Positions 1 to 5,631 of a stretch of 6,302 nucleotides of DNA are shown one piece after another. The position numbers were made by a program, and so were the translations under genes. Position 1 is the first letter of the stretch; each line of letters starts with the position of its first letter. Under the pieces are notes generated by a model. That model made no database searches. It was given only the letters and a program-made list of their open reading frames with translations, and was not told the DNA's origin. This DNA is from Rhodoferax sp. (GTDB lineage: Bacteria; Pseudomonadota; Gammaproteobacteria; Burkholderiales; Burkholderiaceae_C): contig JALNWC010000164.1 of the NCBI GenBank assembly GCA_023231075.1, forward strand, positions 1 to 6,302, in the 5' to 3' direction.

Positions 1-344
1 AAAGCCCCCATGCTGGCCGCCATGCCGGTGCACAGGGTCGAGACCTCGGGTTTGATGAAATTCATGGTGTCATAAATGGCCATGCCGGCGCTCACCGATC
101 CGCCGGGGGAATTGATGTAGAAAGAAATGTCCTTGTCAGGGTTTTCACTTTCCAGAAACAACAACTGCGCCACCACCAGATTGGCGACGTAGTCATTCAC
201 CGAACCCACCAGGAAAATCACGCGCTCCTTGAGCAAACGCGAATAGATGTCGTAAGAGCGCTCGCCGCGGCCCGACTGCTCAATCACCATGGGCACCATG
301 CCCAGACCCTGTGTATCCATTGCATTCATTTCAAACTTCATCAT
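1..344 (-). CDS. clpP: ATP-dependent Clp protease proteolytic subunit ClpP (5' part, cut by window edge)
   Basis: This is the N-terminal 114 codons of ClpP, the serine peptidase whose two stacked heptameric rings degrade proteins fed in by the ClpX or ClpA unfoldases in the cytoplasm. Translation of the minus strand gives the typical N-terminus (GMVPMVIEQSGRGERSYDIY at about 15-34), the SPGGSV oxyanion-side motif at about 79-84, and the nucleophile motif GMAASMGA with Ser at residue 111. The catalytic His and Asp lie beyond the left edge. A GGAG Shine-Dalgarno at 347-350 is only 2 nt from the first ATG (342-344) but 5 nt from the second (339-341), so the second may be the true start; the difference is one residue. 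It lies 119 bp downstream of tig on the same strand, the common tig-clpP order (clpX usually follows, outside this window). Identification is very secure. Confidence 0.97.
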   Translation of the reverse strand, partial: MMKFEMNAMDTQGLGMVPMVIEQSGRGERSYDIYSRLLKERVIFLVGSVNDYVANLVVAQLLFLESENPDKDISFYINSPGGSVSAGMAIYDTMNFIKPEVSTLCTGMAASMGA

Positions 345-373
345 GACTCCAAAAATTTCATGCTACTGTAGCT

Positions 374-403
374 AAAAAACATAGCCCATAAGCAAATGGG
401 GCT
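374..403 (-). terminator. Terminator-like hairpin between tig and clpP
   Basis: Read on the minus strand, AGCCCCAT (403-396) pairs with ATGGGCT (389-383) around a 6-nt loop, with one bulged C. Three bases later comes a run of six T (379-374). This fits a weak-to-moderate Rho-independent terminator or attenuator after tig, ending about 30 nt before the clpP start. The upstream arm can instead pair with 438-429, which would block this hairpin. Termination itself is inferred. Confidence 0.5.
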
Positions 404-438
404 TGAATACCAGACTGAAAGCCCGGCACAAGCCCCAT
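396..438 (-). repeat. 10-bp perfect inverted repeat competing with the terminator hairpin
   Basis: ATGGGGCTTG (minus strand, 438-429) is perfectly complementary to CAAGCCCCAT (405-396), with a 23-nt spacer. The second arm overlaps the 5' arm of the terminator-like hairpin at 383-403, so the two structures exclude each other. A third segment, GGGCTT at 424-419, can also pair with the same arm. The pairing is visible; a regulatory role is inferred. Confidence 0.55.
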
Positions 439-463
439 GCCACCCTTTAAAACGTCAGCTTGT

Positions 464-1774
464 TCAGTTCTGCGCCATCAGTTCGTCAAAGCTGACCGCT
501 TTCTCGCTGACCTTGGCTTTTGACATCACAAAGTCGGTCACATTGTTTTCCAGAACAATGGCTTCCACCTCGGCCAGGCGCTTGTTGTCACTGAAATACC
601 AGCGCTCCACCTCGCTTGGCTTTTCGTAGCTGGCAGCCAGCTCCTGGATGTGGGCCTTGAGTTGGTCCATGGTGGCCTGCAGATGGTTGGCACGCACCAA
701 TTCAGCCACCACCAGGCCCAAACGCACCCGGCGCTCAGCCTGCGGACGAAACACGTCTTCAGGAATGCTGACCTTGTCGGCATCCTTGATACCGCGTTGT
801 TTCAGGTCGGCACGTGCGCCTTCGAGCAAACGCTGCATTTCGGCCTGCACGCTGGCGTTGGGCAAATCCAGTTCGGCGCTGGCCACCAGCGCATCCATCA
901 CCGCCGCCTTGTTGCGCGCCAGCAGCCGGAACTTGACTTCGCGGTCCAGGTTTCTCTTGATGTCGGCACGCAGACCGTCAACCGTTGCGTCTTCAATGCC
1001 AAGCGATTTGGCCAGTGCCTCGTTGACTTCCGGCAGGTGCGCTGCCTCAATTTTCTTGACCGTCACCATGAAGTCGGCCGTCTTGCCCGCCACATCCTTG
1101 CCATGGTAATCGGCCGGAAAAGCCAGCGGAAAAGTCTTGCTCTCGCCGGTTTTCATGCCGCGCGAAGCCTCTTCAAACTCCTTGAGCATCTGACCGTCGC
1201 CCAGGATGAACCGGAAGTCTTCAGCCTTGCCGCCGTCAAACGGCTCGCCATCGATCTTGCCTTCAAAGTCCACCGTGAGGCGGTCGCCATCCTGAGCTGC
1301 CTCATCCTGCGGTCGCTGCGAGAAGGTCCGGCGCTGCTTGCGCAGAATCTCGACCGTCTTGTCAATGGCCGCGTCCGACACTTCGGTCGTGACCTTTTCC
1401 ACTTCTGCCGTGGTCAGGTCACCCATCTTGACTTCCGGATAAACCTCAAAGACGGCCTCAAAATTCAATTCACCCTCGGGGGCGCCCTCTTTTTCGCTGA
1501 TTTTCGGCTGACCCGCCACACGCAGTTTGGCTTCGTTGGCGGCAGTGGCAAAGGCTTCGCCCACCTTGTCGTTCATGACTTCGTACTGCACGTTATAGCC
1601 ATAACGCTGCGCCACCACATTCATCGGCACCTTGCCCGGACGAAAACCATCCATCTTCACGGTGCGTGCCAGCTTCTTCAGACGAGCCGTCACTTCAGAT
1701 TGGATCGACGCAAGAGGCATGCTCAAAAGCATCTTGCGCTCTAGCTTTTCAAGGGTTTCAACAACGACTGCCAT
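464..1774 (-). CDS. tig: Trigger factor (ribosome-associated chaperone / FKBP-type peptidyl-prolyl isomerase)
   Basis: A 436-aa protein, the normal length for trigger factor, which binds at ribosomal protein L23 beside the exit tunnel, holds nascent chains and catalyses prolyl isomerisation. The N-terminal ribosome-binding domain contains the signature GFRPGKVP at residues 43-50, where the family motif is GFRxGKxP. The FKBP-like domain spans about 155-245, from the GDRLTVDFEG stretch through to VKKIEA. The rest is the helical C-terminal substrate-cradling domain, ending in the usual LMAQN-like tail. The frame is open upstream to 1846, but ATG 1774 is chosen because a GGAG Shine-Dalgarno lies 7 nt before it and because family members start with MAV.VETL. 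It sits 86 bp behind a tRNA-Leu gene and ahead of clpP, all on one strand. Nothing is odd in the protein. Confidence 0.98.
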   Translation of the reverse strand: MAVVVETLEKLERKMLLSMPLASIQSEVTARLKKLARTVKMDGFRPGKVPMNVVAQRYGYNVQYEVMNDKVGEAFATAANEAKLRVAGQPKISEKEGAPEGELNFEAVFEVYPEVKMGDLTTAEVEKVTTEVSDAAIDKTVEILRKQRRTFSQRPQDEAAQDGDRLTVDFEGKIDGEPFDGGKAEDFRFILGDGQMLKEFEEASRGMKTGESKTFPLAFPADYHGKDVAGKTADFMVTVKKIEAAHLPEVNEALAKSLGIEDATVDGLRADIKRNLDREVKFRLLARNKAAVMDALVASAELDLPNASVQAEMQRLLEGARADLKQRGIKDADKVSIPEDVFRPQAERRVRLGLVVAELVRANHLQATMDQLKAHIQELAASYEKPSEVERWYFSDNKRLAEVEAIVLENNVTDFVMSKAKVSEKAVSFDELMAQN

Positions 1775-1799
1775 GGTATTACTCCAATCCAAATTACAC

Positions 1800-1828
1800 A
1801 AAATATAAACAGCAATGCGCGGCTGCAA
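1800..1828 (-). promoter_or_regulatory. Possible weak tig promoter
   Basis: On the minus strand TTGCAG (1828-1823) and TATTTT (1805-1800) are separated by 17 bp and lie just upstream of tig. Both hexamers are imperfect. The -35 overlaps one arm of a small hairpin (GCTGC/GCAGC, 1837-1822). tig could instead be read through from the tRNA promoter, so this is a weak call. Confidence 0.25.
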
Positions 1829-1860
1829 CACAGCAGCGCCTGTCAAGCAAATTCTCTTCG

Positions 1861-1947
1861 TGGTGCGCGGGGCGGGACTCGAACCCGCACACTGTTGCCA
1901 GCGTCAGGACCTAAACCTGGTGCGTCTACCAATTTCGCCACCCGCGC
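1861..1947 (-). tRNA. tRNA-Leu, anticodon UAG
   Basis: This 87-nt class II tRNA has a 7-bp acceptor stem (GCGCGGG at 1947-1941 with CCCGCGC at 1871-1865), discriminator A at 1864 and genome-encoded CCA at 1863-1861. The D arm is GCGAAATTGGTAGACGC, the anticodon loop is TTTAGGT with TAG at 1913-1911, there is a long leucine-type variable arm, and the T arm carries GGTTCGAGTCC. It decodes CUN leucine codons. The D-arm and anticodon-loop sequences closely match the E. coli tRNA-Leu(UAG) pattern. One oddity is that the outermost anticodon-stem pair (C28 with A44 in linear count) is a mismatch. It lies immediately upstream of tig on the same strand. Confidence 0.96.
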
Positions 1948-1959
1948 AAACTGGGGCAG

Positions 1960-1987
1960 TTTTTAGAACCACCCCTGAATAGGTCAA
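1960..1987 (-). promoter_or_regulatory. Sigma70-type promoter of the tRNA-Leu gene
   Basis: On the minus strand the -35 is TTGACC (1987-1982, 5 of 6 to consensus) and the -10 is TAAAAA (1965-1960, 4 of 6), with 16 bp between. The tRNA begins 12 nt after the -10. The segment between -10 and the probable start is GC-rich (CTGCCCC), as in stringently controlled stable-RNA promoters. The same promoter may also feed tig. Confidence 0.65.
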
Positions 1988-2154
1988 CTCAAGATTTTAA
2001 CTCGGGCAACCGCCATAAATGCCAGGTCACACTGAAATCCGACGCGACAGGGGCAGCCCGACTTATCAGTCGCCTTGCTACACCGGTTCATTTGTCCGCT
2101 GTTTGGTCAAGCATCAAAGCCGCAAGCGCCTCAATAAATCGGCTCTCAAAACCC

Positions 2155-2160
2155 TACAAT
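2155..2160 (+). promoter_or_regulatory. Candidate -10 element for the zapB-like/zapA operon
   Basis: TACAAT matches TATAAT at 5 of 6 positions and ends 9 nt before the ATG of the zapB-like gene. Transcription from it would start about 0-4 nt before that ATG, giving a leaderless or near-leaderless mRNA. No good -35 is seen 16-18 bp upstream. The rest of the 222-bp gap between the tRNA and this gene holds nothing I recognise beyond the divergent tRNA promoter. Confidence 0.4.
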
Positions 2161-2169
2161 GCGCCATCT

Positions 2170-2406
2170 ATGTCAGACCTGACCCCCATCGATCAAATTA
2201 CAGAACGGGTGGATCGCTTGTTGCTGCGTTATGAAGAGCTCAAGCGAACCAACGCCCTGCTTTACCAGGAAATTGAGTCACTGGCCCAGGAGCGCGACTC
2301 GCTCAAATCGCGTTTGAGCGCGGCGCGGGCGCGTGTCGATGTTTTGTTGGCCCGTCTGCCCGAGGCCAACCCCAGCCCGGCCATGACGCCCAGAGGTTCC
2401 CCATGA
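2170..2406 (+). CDS. Small ZapB-like coiled-coil protein
   Basis: A 78-aa protein. Residues 6-62 are a continuous, highly charged coiled coil with leucines in heptad spacing; the tail after about 63 is Pro-rich and probably disordered. Short coiled-coil proteins encoded just before zapA in betaproteobacteria are usually annotated as ZapB-like (TIGR02449/DUF904-type). They are thought to act with ZapA at the FtsZ ring; that role is inferred from context. The frame is open back to ATG 2092, but ATG 2170 is preferred because the upstream part is not coiled coil and a TACAAT -10 lies at 2155-2160. No Shine-Dalgarno is visible before 2170. The stop overlaps the zapA start (ATGA at 2403-2406), indicating translational coupling. 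Confidence 0.8.
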   Translation: MSDLTPIDQITERVDRLLLRYEELKRTNALLYQEIESLAQERDSLKSRLSAARARVDVLLARLPEANPSPAMTPRGSP

Positions 2407-2723
2407 AGCAGCTTGAGGTCAACATCATGGGCCAGAGCTACATGCTTGGCTGCCCGGAAGGCGGCGAGGCCCGGCTATTGAATGTGGTGGCCAGAGTCGA
2501 CAATGCCATGTGCAAGATCCGGGAAGCCGGCAAGGTTCGCTCACGCGACCGGATTGCCGTGCTGGCCGCGCTCAACCTTGCTTTCGACACGCCCGAACCA
2601 ACGGGCGCAGGCGCGCCGAATGCAAGCTCGGCGGACGCATTGCCCAACGGCGAAGCGGTCAAGCTGAAACAGCTATTGCAGCGGCTCGACACCGCCTTGA
2701 ACAGCGACGACAGCCTGATTTGA
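2403..2723 (+). CDS. zapA: Cell division protein ZapA
   Basis: A 106-aa protein of the ZapA family, which binds and bundles FtsZ filaments at mid-cell. The N-terminal globular domain carries the family pattern VNIMGQSYMLGCPEG at residues 6-20, followed by LLNVVARVDNAM and the helix KIREAGKVRSRDRIAVLAALNLAF at about 38-61, close to the family consensus IRxSGKVxxxERIAVMAALN. The second half, with an Ala/Pro/Gly-rich linker at about 63-84 and a final helix from about 86, is the variable C-terminal coiled coil. A GAGG Shine-Dalgarno lies 6 nt before the ATG. It overlaps the upstream zapB-like gene by 4 nt and is followed at once by 6S RNA, as in many proteobacteria. Confidence 0.93.
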   Translation: MKQLEVNIMGQSYMLGCPEGGEARLLNVVARVDNAMCKIREAGKVRSRDRIAVLAALNLAFDTPEPTGAGAPNASSADALPNGEAVKLKQLLQRLDTALNSDDSLI

Positions 2724-2731
2724 GTCCGCCC

Positions 2732-2893
2732 GGCGCCCTCAATCCTTGAACCTAGAAACGGCGGTTGACCGCTTTGTATCCCTTGCCAGGCCGCATGAAA
2801 TCAAGCGTTGACGGCTTCGATGGCGTTCACCTTGTGGGTGCTGGCAGGTGCATCCAACCGCCGTTTCCAGGTTGAATTCAGGCGCCCGTTTTT
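2732..2893 (+). ncRNA. ssrS: 6S RNA (regulator of sigma70 RNA polymerase)
   Basis: This stretch folds on paper as the long rod with a central bubble typical of 6S RNA, which mimics an open promoter and traps the sigma70 holoenzyme in stationary phase. The closing stem pairs 2749-2767 with 2855-2873: 13 bp perfect, one A-C mismatch, then 5 bp. A bubble follows (2768-2781 opposite 2849-2854). Then 2782-2789 pairs with 2841-2848 (8 bp, one G-T), and the apical hairpin pairs 2800-2806 with 2814-2821. GCGTTCACCTTG at about 2823-2834 resembles the E. coli segment ATTCACCTTG, and ACCGCTTTGTATCC in the 5' bubble strand resembles the E. coli bubble. The position right behind zapA is the classic site. 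The ends are approximate: GGCGCC at 2732-2737 can close on 2881-2886, and TTTTT at 2889-2893 may end the transcript. I found no convincing promoter. Confidence 0.75.
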
Positions 2894-3477
2894 CCATATT
2901 GGCCATCATGGCTTCCTGCCGGTCGTTGCTGGGCAGCATGGCGGCGTTCCAGGTCCCACGTAGTTCAGGCCGTCAGCCACCGAATGGTCACGCGCATAAG
3001 TGATCATTTCCTCCACTCCCCGGATCGACAGCGGCGACTTGGCGGCAATGGATGCCGCAAGTTCGCGCACACCGCCTGCAGTGCCTCGCGCGACTCGGAC
3101 ACACGGTTCACCAGCTTCATTTGCAGCGCCTCCGCCGCGTCGAATTTGCGCCCGGTGTAGGCCGGCTCGCGCACCATGCCTTCGCCGATCAGCTTGGGCA
3201 AACGCTGCAAGGTGCCGACATCGGCGGTCATGCCGATGTCGATTTCCTTGATGCTGAAGCTGGCATCGGCCGTGCAGTAGCGCATGTCGGCGCAGCAGAT
3301 CAGATCGATGCCGCCGCCAATGCAGGCACCATGAATGGCGGCAAGTACCGGCTTGCGGCGGCGCTCCAGCGACGTCAGGGTGTCTTGCAGGTCCAAAATG
3401 ACCTGGGGCAGGTTTTCGCGGGTGCGGGCCTCGCAGTCGTTCTGGGGCTGATCGCCCATGCCCATCATCATCTGCAG
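2874..3477 (-). pseudogene. Broken crotonase-family gene (Ech1-like dienoyl-CoA isomerase / enoyl-CoA hydratase)
   Basis: The minus strand encodes, in three successive frames, about 200 residues of a crotonase-superfamily enzyme of fatty acid beta-oxidation. The first segment (3477-3073) has the oxyanion-hole motif IHGACIGGGIDL and the stretch DMRYCTADASFSIKEIDIG followed by MTADVGTLQRLPKLIG. That pattern, with its conserved acidic residues, points to the delta3,5-delta2,4-dienoyl-CoA isomerase (Ech1) branch. One missing base near 3071-3072 moves reading into the next frame (VRELAASIAAKSPLSIRG, then LNYV). A second missing base near 2955-2956 moves it into the third frame (TWNAAMLPSN through EKRAPEF). 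The usual first 60-70 residues are absent, and an in-frame TGA lies at 3480-3478. The 3' end runs into the 6S RNA terminator without its own stop. The remaining sequence is well conserved, so decay is recent or the deletions are sequencing errors. Confidence 0.88.
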
Positions 3478-3484
3478 TCAAATT

Positions 3485-3868
3485 CTAAAAAAGCCCGCTG
3501 GCCAGCGCCATGATCAAGCCCAGCAGCAGCGCCGCCAACCACAGCAGGCGCACGCGGTTCACTTCGACCCGCCTGATCAGCTGGGTGTTTTGGTCGGCCA
3601 GCGCCTGGATCAGCTCGCTCGATGCCAGCATCTGCTGGTGCAGGTCGGCCACGGCCACCTGCAACCCGGCCACCTGGCGCTGCAGGGCCGCGACATCCGG
3701 TGACTCCGACCGCAGTACCTCTGGCGTTGCTGCGCCGGACGCGGAGGCCACCGGTTTCTTACCCACGGTCTGCCACAGTTTTTTGGCGCCAGTGGCCACC
3801 TTGGGTGCGTTCTCGATCACATCGCCCCACGGCACCATCTTGAGCACGGTCAACCATCCAATCGCCAT
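3485..3868 (-). CDS. Conserved hypothetical protein, coiled coil with C-terminal membrane anchor
   Basis: A 127-aa protein of unknown function. The N-terminal part contains MVPWGDVIENAPKVATGAKK at residues 11-30, a pattern I recall from unnamed Comamonadaceae proteins. Then come an Ala/Ser/Pro-rich linker (about 40-56), a predicted coiled coil (about 57-103), and one hydrophobic segment (about 107-124, LLWLAALLLGLIMALASG) ending at the C-terminus. It is probably tail-anchored in the inner membrane with the coiled coil in the cytoplasm; this is inferred from the layout. The frame is open up to 3991, but ATG 3868 is chosen because AGGAG lies 7 nt before it. It is divergent from ribBA and stops 7 nt before the crotonase remnant. 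Its 3' end may mark the deletion joint that truncated that gene. Confidence 0.8.
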   Translation of the reverse strand: MAIGWLTVLKMVPWGDVIENAPKVATGAKKLWQTVGKKPVASASGAATPEVLRSESPDVAALQRQVAGLQVAVADLHQQMLASSELIQALADQNTQLIRRVEVNRVRLLWLAALLLGLIMALASGLF

Positions 3869-4011
3869 AAATCGTCTCCTGAAATCAGGGCTCAAGCCTA
3901 ACCCAAACCACAATCCCGGATAATCGGGGCAACTGACCGTCAAGACCGCTTCCTTGTGGCCGTTGCGCTTGCCGGTCTCGATTTTTGACACTCAACCCTT
4001 TGAATCACGCC

Positions 4012-5127
4012 ATGACCCAGCCTCATCCTGTTGCCATCTCCCCTGTTGAAGACATCGTAGCCGACCTGCGCGCCGGCCGCATGGTCATTCTGATTGACGA
4101 AGAAGACCGAGAAAACGAGGGCGACCTGGTCATGGCCGCTGAACACGTCACCGCCGAAGCGGTCAACTTCATGGCCCGTTTTGGCCGCGGCCTGATCTGC
4201 CTGACCCTGACCCGCGAGCGTTGCGAACTGCTGCAACTGCCGCCCATGGCGGTGCGCAATGGCGACAAGAAAGGCACGGCCTTTACCGTCTCCATCGAAG
4301 CCGCCGAGGGCGTCACCACGGGCATTTCGGCCGCCGACCGGGCGCAGACCGTTCGCGTCGCGGTGGCCCGCAACGCCAAACCCGAAGACCTGGTGCAACC
4401 TGGCCACATCTTTCCGCTACAAGCCGTCAAAGGTGGCGTGCTGATGCGCGCCGGCCACACCGAAGCCGGCTGCGACCTTGCGGCCATGGCCGGTTGCGAA
4501 CCGGCGTCGATGATCTGCGAGATCATGAAAGACGACGGCACCATGGCACGCCTGCCCGACCTGCAACTCTTTGCCGCCGAACACGGCCTCAAGATCGGCA
4601 CCATAGCCGATTTGATTCACCACCGAAGCAGCACCGAATCGCTGGTCGAGCACCTGGGAGCACGGCCGCTGAAGACCGCTTTTGGCGAATTCACGGCCCA
4701 TGCCTTCCGGGACAAAACCGCCCATGGCGTGCACCTGGCGCTGGTCAAGGGCCAGTGGGGCGCCGATGAAGCCGTGCTGGCGCGCGTGCACGAACCGCTG
4801 TCGGTCTTCGACGCCCTCGAAGTCGGCCGCACCATGCATTCCTGGAGCCTGGACACCAGCCTGTCGCGCGTGGCCGCCGAGGGCAAGGGCGTGGTGGTGT
4901 TCTTGAACTGCGGCGAAAGTGCCGACCAGCTGCTGGCCCAGTTCGACGGCACGGCCCGCGCCAGCCACGGCCCCGAGCGTGGCCGCATGGACTTGCGCAC
5001 CTACGGCGTCGGTGCGCAGATCCTGCGCGAATGCGGCGTCCACAAAATGAACGTGATGGGCAACCCGCGGCGCATGCCCAGCATGACCGGTTATGGCTTG
5101 GAGATTGTCGGCTATGTGACGGTCTGA
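4012..5127 (+). CDS. ribBA: 3,4-dihydroxy-2-butanone-4-phosphate synthase with degenerate GTP cyclohydrolase II domain
   Basis: A 371-aa two-domain protein of riboflavin synthesis. Domain 1 (about 10-205) converts ribulose 5-phosphate to dihydroxybutanone phosphate and formate. It has IDEEDRENEGD at 28-38, ARFGRGLICL at 55-64, GHTEAGCDL at 148-156 and DDGTMARLPD at 174-183, so it should be active. Domain 2 (about 220-371) is GTP cyclohydrolase II-like. It keeps DLRTYGVGAQILRECGV (327-343) and NPRRM, but the zinc site (CxTGD...CDCG in active enzymes) is replaced by VHEPLSVFDALEVGRTMHSW at about 259-278. The EGRG...RQEGR loop reads EGKGVVVFLNCGESADQL. This domain is therefore very likely inactive as GCHII, as in many betaproteobacterial homologues. 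The frame is open from TTG 3985; ATG 4012 is chosen by homology, though its Shine-Dalgarno is poor. ribH follows after 27 nt. Confidence 0.95.
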   Translation: MTQPHPVAISPVEDIVADLRAGRMVILIDEEDRENEGDLVMAAEHVTAEAVNFMARFGRGLICLTLTRERCELLQLPPMAVRNGDKKGTAFTVSIEAAEGVTTGISAADRAQTVRVAVARNAKPEDLVQPGHIFPLQAVKGGVLMRAGHTEAGCDLAAMAGCEPASMICEIMKDDGTMARLPDLQLFAAEHGLKIGTIADLIHHRSSTESLVEHLGARPLKTAFGEFTAHAFRDKTAHGVHLALVKGQWGADEAVLARVHEPLSVFDALEVGRTMHSWSLDTSLSRVAAEGKGVVVFLNCGESADQLLAQFDGTARASHGPERGRMDLRTYGVGAQILRECGVHKMNVMGNPRRMPSMTGYGLEIVGYVTV

Positions 5128-5154
5128 CTCCCTTTTACTGAACAGGAATTCACC

Positions 5155-5631
5155 ATGCTGATTGCAAACCAGGGCGCGCTTGCCGCCACCGACCCCCGCT
5201 TGAACGGAAAGAACCTCACCATTGGCATCGTCCAGGCACGCTTCAACGCCGACATCACCAACGCGCTGGCGCGGGCCTGCCGTGCCGAACTGCTGGCCCT
5301 GGGCGTGGAGGAAAAAAACATCACCCTGGTGCAGGTGCCCGGCGCGCTGGAAGTACCCGTGGCCCTGCAGGCCCTGGCCGAACAACTCAAGTACCATGCG
5401 CTGGTGGCCCTGGGCTGCATCATTCGCGGTGAAACCTACCACTTTGAACTGGTCGCCAACGAATCGGGGGCCAGCGTCAGCCGGATTGCGCTGGACTACC
5501 AGATCCCGATCGCCAACGCCATCCTCACCACCGAGGACATGGCCCAAGCCGTGGCCCGGCAAACCGACAAGGGCCGCGATGCCGCCCGCGTGGCCGTGGA
5601 AATGGCCAACTTACTGGAAGAAATTGAATGA
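5155..5631 (+). CDS. ribH: 6,7-dimethyl-8-ribityllumazine synthase
   Basis: A 158-aa protein of normal family length. It condenses dihydroxybutanone phosphate (made by the upstream ribBA product) with 5-amino-6-ribitylamino-uracil to form lumazine, the last intermediate before riboflavin; the enzymes form pentamers or icosahedral shells. Family motifs visible are QARFN at 27-31, VPGALEVP at 61-68 (substrate site), and ALGCIIRGETYHFE at 85-98 with the catalytic His at 96. The C-terminal helix TDKGRDAARVAVEMANL (137-153) occupies the position of the family's phosphate-site segment. An AGGA Shine-Dalgarno lies 8 nt before the ATG. The stop overlaps the nusB start as ATGA (5628-5631), so translation is likely coupled. 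Confidence 0.97.
   Translation: MLIANQGALAATDPRLNGKNLTIGIVQARFNADITNALARACRAELLALGVEEKNITLVQVPGALEVPVALQALAEQLKYHALVALGCIIRGETYHFELVANESGASVSRIALDYQIPIANAILTTEDMAQAVARQTDKGRDAARVAVEMANLLEEIE

Noticed and set aside
650..1744. Long plus-strand open frame (364 codons) opposite tig
   Set aside because: It lies entirely antisense to a secure tig gene, has no family resemblance and is a typical GC-driven shadow frame.
1841..1846. Perfect TTGACA on the minus strand behind the tRNA as a tig -35
   Set aside because: The sequence 15-19 bp downstream is GC-rich with no -10-like hexamer; the AT-rich TATATT is over 30 bp away.
2697..2725. TTGAAC / TTGAGT with a 17-bp spacer as the 6S RNA promoter
   Set aside because: The -10 matches consensus at only 3 of 6 positions and lies inside zapA; not convincing enough to annotate.
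3911..3945. Palindromic GATAAT as a shared -10 for divergent ribBA and the hypothetical gene
   Set aside because: GATAAT (3919-3924) has no convincing -35 on the plus strand. On the minus strand the best pairing (TTGACG to TATCCG) has only a 15-bp spacer. Too weak to call.
3869..3991. N-terminal extension of the hypothetical membrane protein to 3991
   Set aside because: A good AGGAG lies just before ATG 3868, and the extra 41 residues lack the conserved look of the rest.
3915..4011. Possible FMN riboswitch upstream of ribBA (TCGGGGCA at about 3924-3931)
   Set aside because: Only that short motif resembles the RFN element. The conserved CCGGCGGT, AGCCCGCGAG and GTCCGGATG segments are missing and the leader is too short.
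4417..5562. Long minus-strand open frame (381 codons) opposite ribBA and ribH
   Set aside because: It is antisense to two secure genes and its His/Gly/Gln-rich composition is typical of a shadow frame.
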